NCBI GenBank assembly: GCA_946699065.1
Contig: CAMPDV010000213.1
Location: forward strand, 124,001-188,000
Reading direction: 5' to 3'
Origin: Loxodes magnus
Taxonomy: Eukaryota; Ciliophora; Karyorelictea; Loxodida; Loxodidae
DNA: 64,000 bases
Positions 1-12,412 of this stretch are shown piece by piece. Below the pieces are notes generated by a model, which was given only the letters and a program-made list of their open reading frames with translations, ran no database searches and was not told the DNA's origin. How positions within the stretch are numbered: position 1 is the stretch's first letter; every line of letters starts with the position of its first letter. A program made the position numbers and the translations under genes.

Positions 1-540
1 AGCACTTTCATTCCAATTTGTCTGTTCTATTTTGTAAATTAATATCATTTTTTCCTTCTAGTTTCTACTTAATCGATTAATTTAATTAAGTCTCTTTTTA
101 TAATCACGTCTTTTTAATTGAAAACTATCAGTTGTGATTGCTCATAAAGAGACTGTTCTGAAACTAAGTTATTTTAGATTAGCTGACGACGTAGTATTAA
201 TAACTCATTATTTTAGTCGTCAATATGTTCACTAATTCTCTGATTTTGTACTCTTAATTGTAATTATTTCTTCATATTTTAGATTAGTTTTTGTATTCAG
301 TCTAGTAAATTTTAGAATTTTTTGGTCAATTTAATTTTAAGACTTCCCTATCTCTTAGGTTCCTATACCTTGTGTTGAGATCTTGATTCCTCATATTTCT
401 ATTGCTTTTTGTCCATTTCTTTAATCGTTTTTCCTCTTAAGTTTCTAAGTAAATTCTTAAAGAGATAATTAGATTAGGTATTTTTTCATAAGATGCTAAT
501 ATTTAAATATTGTTTTATTAAAGATAATTTAAATAAAAAA
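1..540. other. No gene recognised
   Basis: AT-rich sequence upstream of the first LINE. No domain, zinc knuckle or repeat shared with the rest of the window was recognised. It may hold the LINE 5' untranslated region, because ORF1 begins just downstream after a run of A. Confidence 0.4.
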
Positions 541-560
541 TAGGATTCTTTAAAAAAAAA

Positions 561-3060
561 ATGGACGAAATATAGAATTCACTAGTTTTTAATAGTGACT
601 CTTCTTTAATTAATTTCAAAGAAGCTACAAATTCATAGGAAAAGCATAGGCAGGTGCATTAAAATCTCCAAACGAAAGATTTGGAGTAACTACAAATTAA
701 ATAAGTAAACCTAATAATGAATTTATTAAGACAACTACTTTAAAAAATGTAGTCAAAAACCGGAAAACAAATTCATACGCGTCCCATTAAAACTACTTAG
801 GAACTCTCTTCAACGTGGATATTAATTGTAGCGTATTATGAAAGGGAAATCAACCTATAAATAGATGAACAGATTAACCGCCTAAAATAATACCGCGAAA
901 GATACGAAACGGTTACCTAAGAAATCTTTCCAAAAATAAGATATTATCTTAGATAGTTAGAATTCAAAAGATATACCTTAAAATCCTAATTAAAATTCAA
1001 ATAAAGATATCCTTTTATGGTAGTCAAAAATAACATAAACTTAAGATTAATTTTTGAATAATATTAATTAATAATTCTATTAAATTTCAAATAACTAAAT
1101 TAGTCAGAAATAAAATAATATTACTAATCCTGATAATTCAAATAATCATTATTTACCTGATCTTCAGAACAAACAACCTTAAAATTAAACTGCTAATTTA
1201 AGAAATGTAATATAAAATCAAATAATTAATTAGTCTAATGATAATTTATTTACCTTAGAAATAAAAGAACTTAAACATAATATATAAAGACTTATAGATA
1301 AGAACCAATAATTAAATGAAATGCTAATTAATATAAAGGCAAAATATGAACGAGATATTGAAACTTTGATAAGTAACTAAGAAATATCCAAAATATATTA
1401 TAAAACTTATATAAATAAAATTTATTAGAAATATAAACTATTATAGAACTATTTTTAGTCAATCAAATTTGATTTATAGTAATATCACAAAAAAATGCTA
1501 TCAAAAAAACTAGTTAATAAAATTACTTAAACAAACTTCTCCACTTATTACAGTAACTAAATAGTTTAAACAGATGAAATAATTAGTATAGTTCAAGAAA
1601 TTTAGATATAATAGAAAACTATGAGAATTAAGTCAATTCAAAAGATGAAATATAATCTAATTAAGAGATTCAAATTGAAGCCAATGCTAATTAAAGCTTT
1701 ACTTAAGCTTAAATGATAGGAGCAAATAATTCACTATGCCAAAACTTTAATAAAATTATAAATTTTACTTAAATTGAAATAGATAACTTTCTAAATAAAA
1801 CTTAGCAAGGATATCAATAGACTATATTAGAATAGAACTAATATTTACTTCAACAAATTATCTAATAAAAAATAATAACCGAAATTTAACTCCAAGAGTT
1901 ATATTCTTAATATTAAAAATTATAAAACTAAAATAAGTAATTTATAGATTAAGAATAGAAAGCTTAAATGGAAATTTTAACTTTTAAAATCGAATTAGAT
2001 AAGTAAAGATAATAAAACTATGAAATAAATATAGCTTTTCAAAATTAAATTCTATTAAAAAATAAGGAAATTCAAATGTATAAAGAATTATTTTAGAATT
2101 AAATCTAACATACAAAGAATTTAGTAATTAATAGTAATTTTAGAAGAAGTAATTTGTAGATGCATAAACTTAGACATTATATGGAAATATTTAAACAAAG
2201 GATAGTATTATCTAAACAGATAATATAAATAAATAATAAACAGCTTTTTTGTGTCAAAAATTTACTCAAACAAATATAATCAAGAAAGACAAGTTAATGT
2301 AAACTTAAAATAATTAATAGGAAGCATAAACTAATACTATTATAACATAACATAATAACTAAGACTGTCAAATAAAATTGCCAGATGAAGATTTTGTTTT
2401 ACTATAGCATTAATATCACTAACTCAACTTAAAATTCATTTAAAGTACCCAAAATATGTAGACACTAGAGATAAAAATAGAAGAGTTTTAAAAACTTAAT
2501 TAAAATTTGAAAACAGATATATTTAATTATTCTACTAAAAGATGAAAAAAAGATTAATAAAGCTAAACAGATTCGATCGATGCTATTTATCAGAATTAAA
2601 CCTTATCTTCCAATATTAATCTTAATATTCTTAAAAGGAAACATGAAGAAGAAGATAAAACAATTCCGCCAGCAAAACGTATGAGTAAACATAATAATAA
2701 AAAAGAGTGCGATTAAATAATATGTTATTTCAATCTGACTAGTCTATAACTTTAAAAGTTTATTCCGAAACTTGAAGACGTCCATAGTACGAAATGTACA
2801 ATATATAAGGTAGATATGTCACAGTTTCTTAAGATTTAGAATAAGGTACATGTGATAGTGTGAAAAGTAAAATTGATATAGATAGAAAGCTACTTAAAAA
2901 ATATACGACGTAAGTAATATATATTTTGATACAATATTTTCATTAACATCCTAAGTATGGAAAAAGATTAGTACATATTTAGATTAACCAATAAGGATAG
3001 AAAAGCATTTGCATTTACGAAAGTGGTCTACCTGCAGGATCGGAAAAAATTAGAAAGGAC
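561..3060 (+). pseudogene. LINE ORF1 (coiled-coil protein), decayed
   Basis: The start is the ATG after an A run at 551-560, and the same start context occurs in the second LINE family at about 23.66 kb. Read with TAA/TAG as Gln, the product is rich in Q, N and K. Around 1255-1430 the frame gives a clear coiled-coil stretch (IKELKHNIQRLIDKNQQLN). Around 2630-2860 it gives a basic tail including KRKHEEEDKTIPPAKRM. At least one frame change separates the N-terminal frame from the coiled coil, so the gene is broken. The likely role by family analogy is RNA binding in the retrotransposon particle. No CCHC knuckle was found in this copy. Confidence 0.55.
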
Positions 3061-3081
3061 TAATAAATTTAAAAAATAAAG

Positions 3082-6000
3082 ATGGGACATATAAATATTA
3101 ATGGAATAGCGAGCAAGTGCTTGAATATTGAAGAATTTATCAGAGATAACAGTATAGATATTTTATCTATAAACGAAACCTGATAAAAAGATGACTTTTC
3201 TCCAATATTGATAAATGGATTTAAAACATATTTTAAGAACTCAAAAAAAGGAGGAGGTGTATGCTTAATTGTAGAGAAGAATTTAATAGTACAGAAATAC
3301 ATATATAAGTTGAAAAAGAAATAAATAGATTCATAACAATTAAACTGGATAATATTTTAATCATGTCTTGTTACATGCCTGATAGTGGAAAAAGTTAAGA
3401 TGTTAAAGATTTAGCTTATGAACAACTAAATACATTGCTGAATTTATATAATGATAATTTACATATACTAATGGGAGATTTCAATGCTCTTTTATAAGGT
3501 TTCGGTGATAATCCTGAAAATGCTTATGATAATAACATTAGACTATAAGAATTCTTACTATAAAACGATCTTGAGATAGTGAATGATAGCAACATTAATA
3601 CATGTATTCACAAAGGAACAGGAAAAACGTATTGTAATGATTATATCATTATAAACAACCATTTGAACGTTAATTAGTTTGCAAATTTCACTGCTCATAA
3701 TAATAATTTATTTTCTGATCATATTCCAATCACTGTCGACTTTATAAATAATTCTATAGTATATTGGGAAAAGATAACTCAGAGAAAATATAAAATAAAT
3801 AGGTTATAAGATGCAATAGATAGGCAAAAATATTAAGAATCTTTCCTACAAACTTATCTAGAATTCTTTTAAATAGATTAAGATAATCTTGAAGATTAAT
3901 ATGAATGCATCAAAAGTAATATTTAAGACAATGCTGATCAAACATTAGGTTCGTTTATTCCAGACTTAAATTATAACAAACTTCCTCGAGCTCTCACAAA
4001 GAAATATATAGAGGCAAAAAGAACTAACTCAGAATATAAGGAAGCTCACGTAAAATTTGGAAGAATAAACTAGCAAGTAACTAATCTTCATGAGGAAGCA
4101 AAACGACTTTGGAAAGACTTCAAGTATAATCTATGAAAATTTAAAAAGAACAAAGCAAAAAAGAAATTTCTACTTCTTAATGGAGATTCTAAGGAAATTT
4201 TTTTTCAAGCTAAGAAAATTCTAAATCCTTTGAAGAGAAATACTATGAACTTTAATTAAGAAATCAAAAATAAATTCATCGAATCATGGGAAAATTGTGT
4301 TTTTAACAAGCATTCTAATCTAACTCAAGAATAGATAAATCTTAGTAATTAAAAAATAGATAAAATATACGATAATATTTAAGAAATTAAAGATTATCCA
4401 CTCTCGTATTTGTAACGATTTGATCTTTTTACCATAAAAGAAATATAAGAAATTATAAAAGAAATTCCAATGGAAAAGCAGCTGGTCCAGATGGAATAAA
4501 AGGCGAACTTCTGAAATATGGTGGATAATATTTATTAATAATTCTTCATTCTTTTCTGAATAATATGCTAAGACTTGGAAGAATCCCTTAGGAATTAAAT
4601 ATATCGGTGATAATTCCAATATTTAAAAAAGGAAATAAAGATGATTGGAAAAACTGACTACCTATTTCTCTTATTAATACTATTCTAAAACTATATGATA
4701 AAGCTTTAACAAAAAGACTATACAATCTGATTTATTAGAGAAATTTGATTCACCCTTCATAAATGGGATTTATGAAAAACAGATAAACAACTTAATAAAT
4801 TTGAATAATATAACAAATAATTGATAACTATCGGAAATGTGCTAAAGGTAAGACTAAATTGATAGCAACACTGATAGACGTTGAAAAAATGTTTGACTCA
4901 ATAGAAAGAAGACTCTTGTTTGATTAACTTAAGAGAGTTAAACTACCACTTGGAATAATAATAGCCTTAGAATCGTTTTATAAAAACCTAAATTCTTCAT
5001 TTATCATAGATGGTAAGAGCACCAGAACTTTATAGTTCAACAATGGAGTTATGTAAGGAAGTTCTCATGGACCAGTTTTAGCATTATTGTATTATGACAT
5101 AGTAATTAGATATCTGGAAAGTAAAAGAAACTAATTGGGATTTAAATGCCAGGATTCAAGTATTAGCTTCGCTTGTAGAGGATGGGCAGATGATCTTATT
5201 CTTCTTTCCAAATCTGCAAAGTAGATGTAGAATTTAATAAATGAAACAAATAAAGTTTTTGCATGAACACATTTAAAGATTAATGTTACCAAATCCGAAT
5301 GTATCTAATTTCTAAAGAAGAATCAGAAATAATAAATTTTAAATTTATAATTAGGAAATTAGCCAATTGCTTAAAAAGAACAAGTAACATATTTAGGAGT
5401 TATTCTACATTAGAAGAAGAACTTAAATCCCCATTGCAAAGAAACTGCATTCAAGTATATAGCTGCAATGAAGAAAGCTGTTTTTTAACTGATGAGATAT
5501 AAGAATGTAACTCCTTGACATTTTAAAACTTTATGTAGACTTTTTACATTACCTAAAGCAGAATATGGAGGAGACTTAGTACCATGAAGTATTCAAAAAG
5601 GAGTAACTGGAGTTCTGAACAGAATAGAATCAAGCATGAGATTAATTTCAAGAAAAGCTTTTTAAGTAGCAACTTCAACATTTAATGAATCATGTTATAT
5701 AGACCTGAATTGATTACCCTTTAAGCACATTATGGCTATAAAATTCTTCAGATTCTACCATAAAATTAAATAAGAAAGTACTGATTTTCCAAGATCAACA
5801 ATAAGCTTTCTTTTCATTAATATATGGAAAAAAGGATTTCAATACTACGATTAAGTGTAGCAATTATCAGACCTTTATAATATCGATCTGCAGAATTAAT
5901 AGAATAATACCAATCTTAAAACTTTTACTAAACATGTAAGAGAAAAAATACAACAATATTTCTACAAAGTAGCTACTAAAAATTTATGAGGATGAAAACA

Positions 6001-6575
6001 GCTAGAGTATATACTGAATAATTTGGTAATCTTTAACAATTTCCACAAATTACTTATACTAAATTAAACAAATAGTATAGACGAGAAATTATCAGTATAT
6101 ATAAACTTAGAACCTAAACTTATAATTTCCGTAAGGATCTTTAAGATCGTCATTACCCCATTGATAATCCCTATTGTATGTGTGGAGAGTATGAAACTTT
6201 CGAGCATATCTTTAAATGTGTGTACTATTCTAATATAATGAATTGATTATCGGAAAAGATCGGAAATTATGACTTAAGGCGCCTTATACTATACGATCAA
6301 GAATATCTAAACTCATTTTCAAGGTCTAAATTGGAGTATTTAGACTTATAGATCAAAATATTTCATAAGAAGCTAATGACAAGGAGACTTGAGATTCTAG
6401 AAATGGAGAAAGCAAAAAAGGAAGAAGCTAAAGATGAATAGAAAGAAGAAATAATTAAAGAAAAATGATGAGATGTAAACAAGATTAAAAAACAATTTAA
6501 AAACATTTACTAACGTCTATAATTGAAAGAAGCAATTCTTGCAATTAAAGACGTCAAAAAACTCTTTTAGTTTAA
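3082..6575 (+). pseudogene. LINE ORF2: endonuclease + reverse transcriptase, frameshifted
   Basis: The apurinic-like endonuclease domain lies at about 3082-3780: ININGIAS, then INETW encoded with TGA as Trp, then MGDFNALLQG and FSDHIPIT. The RT follows in one frame from about 4469 to 5975. It has NGKAAGPDGI, KNWLPISLINT (TGA = Trp), the catalytic box GWADDL near 5180 and TYLGVIL downstream. A C-terminal zinc motif CMCGEYETFEHIFKC lies at 6175-6220. Frames change near 3285 (inside the endonuclease), at 4467 (1-nt loss just before NGKAAGP) and near 5985 (1-nt loss before the C-terminal domain), so no full polymerase is made. TAA/TAG codons fall where related LINEs have Q or variable residues. 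Confidence 0.85.
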
Positions 6576-6589
6576 ATTTAATTAAATTT

Positions 6590-9235
6590 AAAATAAAATA
6601 AATGAAACACTTAATTAAATTTTTTAATTAATAATCAAAATTATAAACTAACTTTGCATTTACAAATAATATTTTAATTACTTCACAAAAAAAAATTAAA
6701 ATTTATAGCATAAAAAAAACTTAAACTTATTTTACGTCTTCATTTAACAAAATTATATTTTTAATATTTTTAAACATTACCACTTTAAATCAACATACCT
6801 CACTAATTTCAATAACCTATATTACTCAACCTTTTTTAAACCAAGAATATTTAAGAATATACAACCTTTTAATAAATAAATAAAAAACAAAAACTTCATA
6901 AAGCTAAAAACATAATTAACATTAAACATTCATTTAAATGCATTACCAATATCTTATATCTTTAATCGTAAAATTTAATTAAGTCAAATCATAAGTTACT
7001 CAACTCGAAACTCTCCGCTTTCTAATCGTCTTGTCAATTCCTCCCGATACCAACCATCTATTGTCAACACTCCATGCTATAGAAAATATTTCATATTAAT
7101 GCCCTTATAAAGTTTATATACACTCACCCGTATCAAAGTTCCAGATCTTGATTGTTTTGTCATAAGAACCAGAAAATATAACACTTGAATCAGCACTTAA
7201 CTGAATACTTGATACAGAACTTTAGTGACCTTGAAGAGAACGAATACACTAACCAGAACAGAAGTCCCATAACTTAATAGTACTGTCATCCGAACCTGAT
7301 ATTATATACCTATTATCCTTAGACACTATCACCGATTTAACTCCACCTGAATGCCCAGTAAGAGTTCGCACAAGCTGACCAGTCTATAAATCCCAAATCT
7401 TTATAGTGTTATCTTCAGATCCCGATATAATATATCTAGAGTCCGGGGAGATTACTACCGATCAAATTCAGTCAGTATGTCCCGACAAAGTTCTTATGAG
7501 AGAACCAGTCTATAAGTTTCAGATTTTTATGGTCTTGTCCCAAGATCCCGATACAATATAGCTAGAGTCAGTGGAGATTACTACAGATCTAACTGGGAAA
7601 GTATGCCCCGTTAAAGTTCTTTGGAGAGTACCTGTCTGGAAATTCCAGATCTTTATCGAATACTCAGGATATCCTGAACCTGATACAATTCAGGTCACTT
7701 GATATGGATACCGATTACACAGTCGAAGAGTGACCAGTGAGGATTTGATCTAAAAAATATAAAAGAAATACCTTTACTTTGGTCATAACTGATCTTATTT
7801 ATTAACTTTTAGTAGCATAAGTTGGGCAGAATTTCATACTTAAAATGAAGTAGAGATATTTTCCCTAAAATGTGGCTTCTCGCTCTTAAGAGTTTTCTTA
7901 AAAAAATACTTTTAGTAAATTGCTTTTCTTTTTTCTCCATTTTAATTTTTATAACTTATTTTAATAAATATTTAATTAAAATAACACAATGAATTTTACT
8001 GAATCAATTTCAATATAATTAAACATTTAAATTATTTATTAAACATACTTATAAATATCTTATTTCTTAAACATTGATTTTTCTATTTTTGTATTAAAAC
8101 AAGACAAGATATTAAACTAATAGTGTACAAACTTTTACAATTTTAATTATTTTATTTCTTTTTACTTTTAAATAAAAGGACAATTTATTATATCAAAAGT
8201 TTATAACGATAATTATATCCTTATTATAATAAATTTAATGTACATTTAATTACAACTTACTTGTGCTTTAAATCAAAGACTCTTAAAAAAAAACCTTATT
8301 TCTTTATAGACCCTTTTATATTATAAATAAAATATTACAATTCTTTTAAATCTACTGTTGTTAATTATTATTTTTGCACTTACTTTTAATTTAAAAAATA
8401 TTTATTTAAGCTTTTTACTAATTAAAAAAATGAAATAAAATAAGTTTCTTATTAATTAGTTTGAATAAATATTAAAAAACATAATTATTTAAAATAAAGC
8501 ATTTTTAGAATTTATAAGATAGTGTCTTTTAATTGTCCACTTTCTTACTACTATTTCATTAAAACTTTTTATTTATAAAGGTCTCTCTTAAAATAATAAA
8601 CTAATATAATTTATTACTTATAATGTTGATTCTAAGCAAAATATATAAATGTAATAAATATAATTAGTAGAAAGTAAATATTTAAACTAACTATAAATGT
8701 TGTATCACTAATTTTATCTTACAATTATTAAATAGTAATATTTAATTTTATTATTAAAATAAGCTTTAATATGTTTAATTATGTCTATTAAATACTTAAT
8801 ATTTTATCCTTTTAGCTTTATTAGTTATTAATTAATTTCTCTTTAATTAATAAAGATATTAGATTAGTTATAATTAATACATTTAGATAACTTTCCCTTT
8901 TTATAGCAAACTAATATTATATTTATTTTATTTTTGTAATTATCATTTCTAATTAATAATACCTAAATTATTCTAGATTATTTAAAGATAAAAACTTAAT
9001 TCTATTATTCTATACAAATCTAAGAAACATAGTTACCACTATTAATACTTTCTTTATTAAAATAACTTGTTTTATATTAAGAAAACTATAATCTTTTAAG
9101 AAAGAAAACATATTTTAAATATATTATATTATTATTTTCTGAATTAATAGAAAGAGTAAACTTAACATAGTATGTTTCTTTGTAATAAACATGAGATAAT
9201 ATAAGTATTAGATTAGTTAATATAAGCTATTTGAA
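6590..9235 (-). repeat. Inverted-repeat arm A, copy 1 (left)
   Basis: The reverse complement of this stretch reappears at 19580-22330, and again in other arms at 34190-37020 (same sense), 46110-48850 (inverted) and 57830-60830 (same sense). It includes the WD40 gene, about 400 bp of 3' flank and about 1.3 kb of 5' flank. A segment at about 8655-8870 is present here and in the other left arms but missing from the right arm at 19.9 kb. Apart from the WD40 gene no coding region was recognised in the arm. Confidence 0.8.
7000..7940 (-). pseudogene. WD40 propeller gene, copy 1 (six blades, frameshifted)
   Basis: This gene is homologous to the intact seven-blade copies in the window. The start ATG is at 7938-7940 and the terminal TGA at 7000-7002. 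A 22-nt GT...AG intron lies at 7750-7771, in phase 1. Blades carry GH...SGS..TIKIW motifs, with several Trp codons written TGA. Two defects set it apart: one whole blade (126 bp) is missing, and a 5-bp deletion just after the intron (TGAATTG where other copies have TGAATTGAATTG) shifts the frame. It also lacks the 15-nt in-frame start duplication seen in copies 2-5. It probably makes no complete propeller. Confidence 0.8.
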
Positions 9236-9339
9236 ACTAAAATTAATGTCACAATAAATCCTGAGTCTAGTTGATTTTAGTCATAAAATTTAAAAAGACT
9301 GCATCTTTAGTAGTAATAAGAAAGGATTTAAATAAACAT

Positions 9340-10860
9340 AATGAAAGTGATAAAAAAACCTACAAGATAAGATTTTAAATCTTAAATTGAATTTTATTAA
9401 TTAAAAGATTCAAGACTATCACTTACGAACTAGAATGAAATAACTACTAAATTTTAATTTTTTTCTGAATAAATTAAAATAATCAATTGCAACCAAAAGG
9501 CATGCTTGATATTTAAAAAATAATTAAGCTTTCAAGTAGTTACAGATTGGATATTGAACGTGATTTAACAAGTGTTTCTTAAGATAAAATAAAATAACAA
9601 AAGTTTTACAGAAGAATTAAATAATTATAGAATTCAGTGTTTCTAAATGAATAAAAAAGAAGTCACTAAAATTTAATTAATCAAAGTCTTAAATAAAAAA
9701 GCTGCTATTAAATCAGAAATGTACATGTCCAAAGGGGTTTCCAAAATATCTGCTTTGAACTTATAAATCTAAGAATTGCCCTTTTGAAAAAACGAAAAAA
9801 TAGAAATCCTTCTAGAACTACAAGTATTCAATGGCCTTTATAAAATTTAGATTGAAATATTCATGCAATAGTTTGAGATCTAAATTCTCAAAGTAGCATA
9901 CCTGTACACACTCTTTAAGTTTTTCAATTTCTTGATTATCTTAAATCAAAAATTTTCAGATGCGTTTATTTTTTATTTTCTTAGGAATATAAAAAATTGC
10001 TGTCTTTTTCTCCAACTTTGCAATATCTTAGATTGAATTTGCTGCTTCATTCACTACACTATTCAATAGGTATAAGTTTAAACCACAAAATTACAAAAGC
10101 ATTCATACTTTAGTCTCTTATAAACATTATCAGTCTAATCCTTTAAAGCTCTATCTGCTTAACTTCCCTTTTCTTAATTTAGATCATATTACCCTAATTT
10201 ATTTCTTATATCTCTAAGCTAAAATAAATCTAAAATATTAACTACCATAAAAAGCATTAAAGCTAAATTTTATTTTTAAATTAGTTTATTGATACTTATT
10301 AGCAAATCTCTTGTAAATAAAGCTTAGAATGAAATATATCGTATATTTAAAGGTTTAATGTATCTTGTTAGTTTATTAAGATACATAAATAAGAAGTATT
10401 ATACAGAATTAGGCTATCTTTAATTAAAGATACTTAGTCTAGTAATCTTAATAATTTATTAATTTAACTAGTAATGCTCTAATAAATAATCAATTAAATA
10501 CTTTAATGGATTTATTAACTCTGAGGCTAGTACTTTAAAGTTGTTTTTTGGTCAGTTTAAACTTGCTACTTTCAGTTTTTTATTACTTTTAATCCTTTAA
10601 ATATATACTTTAATTAAAATGAAACAAAACAAATTAAATTTTCCCTTAGATTATTAAAAATGTATAAAGAATGCTATATGGTCTAAGCTATTAATAGTAA
10701 TTTTAGTAAGAAGGCTAGCAAAGATGATTGAATATGATCAATAAGTTTATGATATAGTATTTGATGGGAAAAAGGGTTTTTATGCTTATGCATTGAATAG
10801 CTTTAATGCATATGATGCCATTTATTTTTTTAAGTGTCATTTTATTATTTTTATTTTAAA
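9340..10860 (+). other. Weak coding-like frame, function unknown
   Basis: Read with all stops as sense, one plus frame gives plausible protein-like stretches, for example KNEKIEILLELQVFNGLYK near 9800 and MIEYDQQVYDIVFDGKKGF near 10720. Only 3 of about 13 differences from the duplicate at 37.1-38.65 kb are silent in this frame, and the duplicate has 1-nt indels in A runs and near the GATTGAAATATT site. There is thus no sign of protein constraint. The last part (10720-10830) could be an upstream exon of the hydroxylase gene. I do not recognise a family. Confidence 0.2.
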
Positions 10861-11052
10861 GACTTTTTAAATACTTAATACTATTAATTTAACTATTTTC
10901 ATTAAAAAGGAAAAGCTCTAACGAGTATCCGCCTACATTTAGCTTCGAACAAATAAAATAAAAAAATTTATTAGCGTGGATCCATCTAAATCGGTATATC
11001 ACTCTATTTATAATCAAATATGAAAATTCAGAAGAAGAAGACTGATTACCTG

Positions 11053-11827
11053 ATGAACACAAGTGTATTCCTCTCATTGTATGTTATTGAAACTTATAAA
11101 AATCCAGAAATATCTAATTAAGAAGATATAAAGTAGATAGCACAGAATACCAACTGTTTTAAAGTATCTTCTCCTTGGGCAATGTGACTCATTTATTGGA
11201 TTGTTGACTTGGCTTCAATATCGTCGATCACTGCTTTCCTATATATCATTATTAAAGTTTTAGATAAAGATATATCTAACGATAGTTTCAAAAAGTGAAT
11301 AGATTCTATTTCAGTCAATATGTTGGTTTTATCTTTGATGCAAACGTTCATCAATTGAACTATCATATAGGGCATAACGAAAGTCACTACGGGTCGCACA
11401 TATTTTTAGTCTGTCATTCGTATGTTCTGTTATAGATGCTAGGTTTTTAACTTTGGTGGTATACATAGCATCACATAATATCAAATTTTTAAATCATTAC
11501 GGGCATTCATTTCATCACTAATGGTAAAAACCTGAAGATAAGATTGGAATAACTAATTTTGCATTCGATAACATAGTAAAAACTTATGTTTCTATGTCAA
11601 CTTTATTCTACCCTACACTAATATTTCCTATTAACTACTGGGCCAAAATATTTATATCATTAAGTCATAGGATGGTTGCCGTAATGTCACATTGGGATAA
11701 GTTCCCGTACAAATATCATCTCGATCATCATTATAAGATTATAGCTAACTATAGAACACTAATACCAACCTTCGACAAATTTTTTGGAACATATTACAGT
11801 CAAGAGAAAAAAGAGCACGACAAATGA
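11053..11827 (+). CDS. Fatty acid hydroxylase / sterol desaturase family membrane protein, copy 1
   Basis: Likely a membrane di-iron enzyme of the fatty-acid-hydroxylase superfamily (sterol desaturases, sterol C4/C5 oxidases, lipid hydroxylases) acting on a lipid in the ER membrane. From the ATG at 11053 the frame runs to 11419, skips a 16-nt intron (gtatgttctgttatag, 11420-11435) and continues to TGA at 11825-11827, giving about 252 residues. Hydrophobic segments fill residues 40-110. Histidine boxes follow: SHNIKFLNHYGHSFHHQW (about residues 135-152, containing H-x2-HH) and YHLDHH (about 216-221, H-x2-HH), then NYR and the family-typical FDKFFGT. Two in-frame TGA codons are read as Trp. In exon 1 three of four differences from copy 2 are silent, supporting the frame. 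An upstream exon near 10923-11070 (frame with NSEEEDWLP) is possible. The substrate cannot be told. Confidence 0.65.
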
Positions 11828-11971
11828 TAACTCTTTATAAAATCTTATTTAAAAATAAACGCTTTTTGTTTTCCTTTATTTTAACTTTTATTTTATTTAT
11901 TTTTCTCTAAAAATGTGAAATTTCTTTAAACCTGTTTCATCTGGGAAACTGGATAAAGAGAATCGTTTTAA

Positions 11972-12370
11972 AATTTTAGATATGTAGCGAGGCGTCATCT
12001 CTTTTAAAAAATCGAGAAAGAAAGTATACTACATCTTAACAAAACGTAAATTTCAGTGCTTCAGTATAAAAATGACTAATTATAATAATGTTTCAAATCT
12101 AGTCCTACTATTTTCAATCAAATAAAGATAAAAGTATCCATTCTTTAAATGCACATACTTGTGTTACCTCTTTGATATTTTTCATATCTATATCAACCTC
12201 AAGTTTTATAAATGTATTTTCTTAAAACTCTTTTCCGTTTTTACCGAAATATAAATCCCAGCTGGTATCACTATTAAAATTTAATTATTATATAAAACAA
12301 AATGCTAGTGATATGCAATTAATATGAGTTGAACGATGTGATAATCGAATTACTTTATAAAAGCATTGTA
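11972..12370 (-). CDS. Unknown protein fragment in a block identical between duplicates
   Basis: On the minus strand one frame reads convincingly as protein from 12370 down to about 12155, including HINCISLAFCF, SDTSWDLYFGKNGKEF and FIKLEVDIDMKNIKEV. It continues to about 11990 either directly or after a possible 51-nt GT...AG intron. All 399 bases are identical to 39785-40183 in the second duplicate. It is convergent with the hydroxylase gene, whose TGA is at 11827. I recognise no family. It may be the 3' part of a gene whose 5' part is degraded, since the sequence above 12370 differs between copies. Confidence 0.4.
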
Positions 12371-12412
12371 TGATTTAAATATCAGAAATATCTTAGATAT
12401 AAAAAAATCGAA

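Larger units (their letters stand above)
541..6585 (+). mobile_element. LINE (non-LTR retrotransposon), near full length, degenerate
   Basis: A two-ORF non-LTR retrotransposon. ORF1 is Q-rich with a coiled coil. ORF2 has an endonuclease/exonuclease/phosphatase domain, then reverse transcriptase, then a C-terminal CCHC-like zinc motif. The 3' end carries the short sequence ACTCTTTTAG followed by a TTTAAATTTAATT-type tail. The same end is seen on the other LINE pieces at about 29.09 kb and, inverted, at about 31.29 kb. Several frameshifts make it inactive. It directly abuts the WD40 repeat arm that starts near 6590, where the E block present on other left arms is missing. Confidence 0.85.

Noticed and set aside
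5299-5502. 67-codon plus frame
   Set aside because: Out of frame with the RT, whose TYLGVIL motif lies in the other frame.
11193-11399. 68-codon minus-strand frame (also 38994-39200)
   Set aside because: Antisense to exon 1 of the hydroxylase gene. Copy differences are silent on the plus strand, not here.
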